This document shows, in pieces, positions 6,429 to 7,160 of a stretch of 7,160 bases of DNA. Source of the stretch: Candidatus Schekmanbacteria bacterium GWA2_38_11 (GTDB taxonomy: Bacteria > Schekmanbacteria > GWA2-38-11); contig MGDB01000094.1 of the NCBI GenBank assembly GCA_001790645.1, forward strand, positions 4,354-11,513, read 5' to 3'. The position numbers and the translations under genes were made by a program. Below the pieces are notes generated by a model, which worked only from the letters and a program-made list of their open reading frames with translations, was not told the origin of the DNA and did no database searches. Numbering within the stretch: position 1 is the first letter of the stretch; each line of letters starts with the position of its first letter.

Positions 6429-6872
6429 TCACTCTAAGACTATTACCTTTCCTCCTGCTTTCTCAATTTTTTTCAGGGCTTCCTGGCTGAATTTGTGAGC
6501 GTAGATTTTCAAAGGCTTTGATAAGTCCCCTTCTCCAAGGATTTTTAGACCATCTTTTATTTTTGATATTTTCCCATCCTCCAAAAGGAGCACAGGGGTA
6601 ATCTCTTTAGAAGCTTCATATTTTTCCAGGTCTTTTAAATTAATTACTGCAAACTCTTTTCTGAATATATTATGAAAACCGCGTTTCGGGAGTCTTCTTT
6701 GAAGCGGCATCTGGCCGCCTTCAAAGCCTCTATGAACCTGCCCTCCTGAACGGGCCTTCTGCCCTTTATGCCCTTTGCCTGAAGTTTTCCCGTGACCTGA
6801 ACCGGGCCCTCTTCCTACCCTCTTTACTTTCCTCTTTTTCCCGTAAGAACCGGGAAGTTTTGATAACTCCAT
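6429..6872 (-). CDS. rplO: 50S ribosomal protein L15
   Basis: L15 is a late-assembly protein of the large subunit. I place the start at the ATG at 6872, giving 147 residues beginning [20 protein letters not shown], because this is the usual L15 opening and TGGAG (6878-6882) lies 5 bases upstream. A longer reading from a TTG at 6902 would add ten unconserved residues and has no ribosome binding site. The Gly/Lys/Arg-rich extended tail is present ([20 protein letters not shown], 20-39), followed by [10 protein letters not shown] (59-68). The C-terminal signature is [20 protein letters not shown] (110-129) and then IEKAGG (136-141). The 3' end is 4 bases from secY. Confidence 0.97.
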   Translation of the reverse strand: MELSKLPGSYGKKRKVKRVGRGPGSGHGKTSGKGHKGQKARSGGQVHRGFEGGQMPLQRRLPKRGFHNIFRKEFAVINLKDLEKYEASKEITPVLLLEDGKISKIKDGLKILGEGDLSKPLKIYAHKFSQEALKKIEKAGGKVIVLE

Positions 6873-6908
6873 ATAATCTCCACAATCAAATCCAAATTTC
6901 AAAATGAG

Positions 6909-6996
6909 TTTAAGAGTTTCAGTGTGTGTCAGAGTTATAAACTTAATTTTAACTCCTTGACCCTCTAACTCCTCAACTCTTTAATTTGAATTTTGA
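6909..6996. repeat. Compound dyad and word repeat in the rpmD-rplO gap
   Basis: The gap 6873-7015 contains no gene. An outer pair TTTAAGAGTT (6909-6918) and AACTCTTTAA (6975-6984) matches at 9 of 10 positions. An inner pair GTCAGAGTTA (6928-6937) and TAACTCCTTGAC (6950-6961) matches fully apart from two inserted bases. On the transcript strand the left side is a string of GAGTT/GAGG words. Next to it, ATTTGAATTTTGA (6984-6996) is a 13-base exact match to 2707-2719 in the rpsM-rpsK gap. Two different word families therefore meet in this gap. Function is unknown; attenuation, RNA processing or a decayed mobile element are possible. Confidence 0.65.
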
Positions 6997-7015
6997 GCTT
7001 TGGCATTTGACATTA

Positions 7016-7160
7016 CTATACTTCCTCCACCTTTAACAAATGGGGGATTTTTGCAATCATCCCTCTCACTTCGGGGATGTCTTTTCTGATAACTGACTGA
7101 TTGATCTTCTTTAACCCCAGCCCAATTGCCGTTGCCCTTTGACCCTTTGTCGATCCTATA
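7016..7160 (-). CDS. rpmD: 50S ribosomal protein L30, partial (5' end outside window)
   Basis: L30 is a small large-subunit protein near the peripheral stalk base. Reading the minus strand down from 7159 gives 47 residues before a TAG at 7016-7018: [20 protein letters not shown] (first 20), then [20 protein letters not shown], then LLKVEEV. This matches the L30 pattern of a short strand, the Q-R-T helix segment, and RGMI-K-HL--V near the C-terminus. The family is about 58-62 residues, so roughly a dozen N-terminal residues lie beyond the window. It precedes rplO as in most bacteria, but with a longer gap than usual. Some bacterial lineages lack L30, so its presence is mildly informative about the host. 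Confidence 0.95.
   Translation of the reverse strand, partial: IGSTKGQRATAIGLGLKKINQSVIRKDIPEVRGMIAKIPHLLKVEEV

Noticed and set aside
6873..6902. Ten-residue N-terminal extension of L15 from a TTG at 6902
   Set aside because: It has no ribosome binding site, the residues are not part of the L15 family, and the ATG at 6872 has TGGAG at good spacing.

Overview
This window is a bacterial ribosomal-protein and translocon locus, the distal part of the spc operon followed by the alpha operon. All genes lie on the minus strand, so transcription runs from 7160 towards 1. The products are clearly bacterial: a SecY of 436 residues, an RNA polymerase alpha subunit with a complete C-terminal domain, IF-1 and L36. 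The order rpmD-rplO-secY-adk-map-infA-rpmJ-rpsM-rpsK-rpsD-rpoA-rplQ differs from E. coli, which lacks adk-map-infA here, and from Bacillus subtilis, which lacks rpsD here. It fits many Clostridia, Deltaproteobacteria-like and uncultured lineages. The DNA is moderately AT-rich. I cannot name the phylum from this window. The repeat-laden gaps resemble those I recall from uncultured, environmental genomes, but that is an impression only.

Layout in transcription order: rpmD/L30 (5' end outside the window, 7016-7160); a 143-base gap with a compound dyad; rplO/L15 (6429-6872); secY (5114-6424, GTG start, 4 bases after rplO); adk (4415-5068); map (3665-4414, starting on the base after the adk stop); infA/IF-1 (3427-3645); rpmJ/L36 (3285-3398, only 37 codons); a 118-base gap with a four-word palindrome; rpsM/S13 (2786-3166); a 209-base gap with a long imperfect inverted repeat; rpsK/S11 (2151-2576); rpsD/S4 (1504-2133, TTG start); rpoA (443-1459); rplQ/L17 (33-386). 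No gap exceeds 300 bases, and I see no tRNA, rRNA, CRISPR array or transposase.

The genes form one growth-related unit. It supplies large-subunit proteins (L30, L15, L36, L17), the small-subunit proteins S13, S11 and S4, initiation factor 1, the transcribing enzyme's alpha subunit, the protein-export channel, the methionine aminopeptidase that trims new proteins, and adenylate kinase for nucleotide balance. Tight spacing (rplO-secY, adk-map, map-infA, rpsK-rpsD) suggests co-transcription and coupled translation.

The coding content is ordinary. What is less ordinary is in the gaps: three of them, and perhaps the two ends of a fourth and fifth, carry AT-rich dyads built from short repeated words, with a different word set in each. 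In the proteins, S4 has lost one of the four usual zinc cysteines while holding a new cysteine nearby, and S11 has a Lys/Glu-rich N-terminal extension that includes a perfect 15-bp tandem duplication. I found no convincing new biological system.
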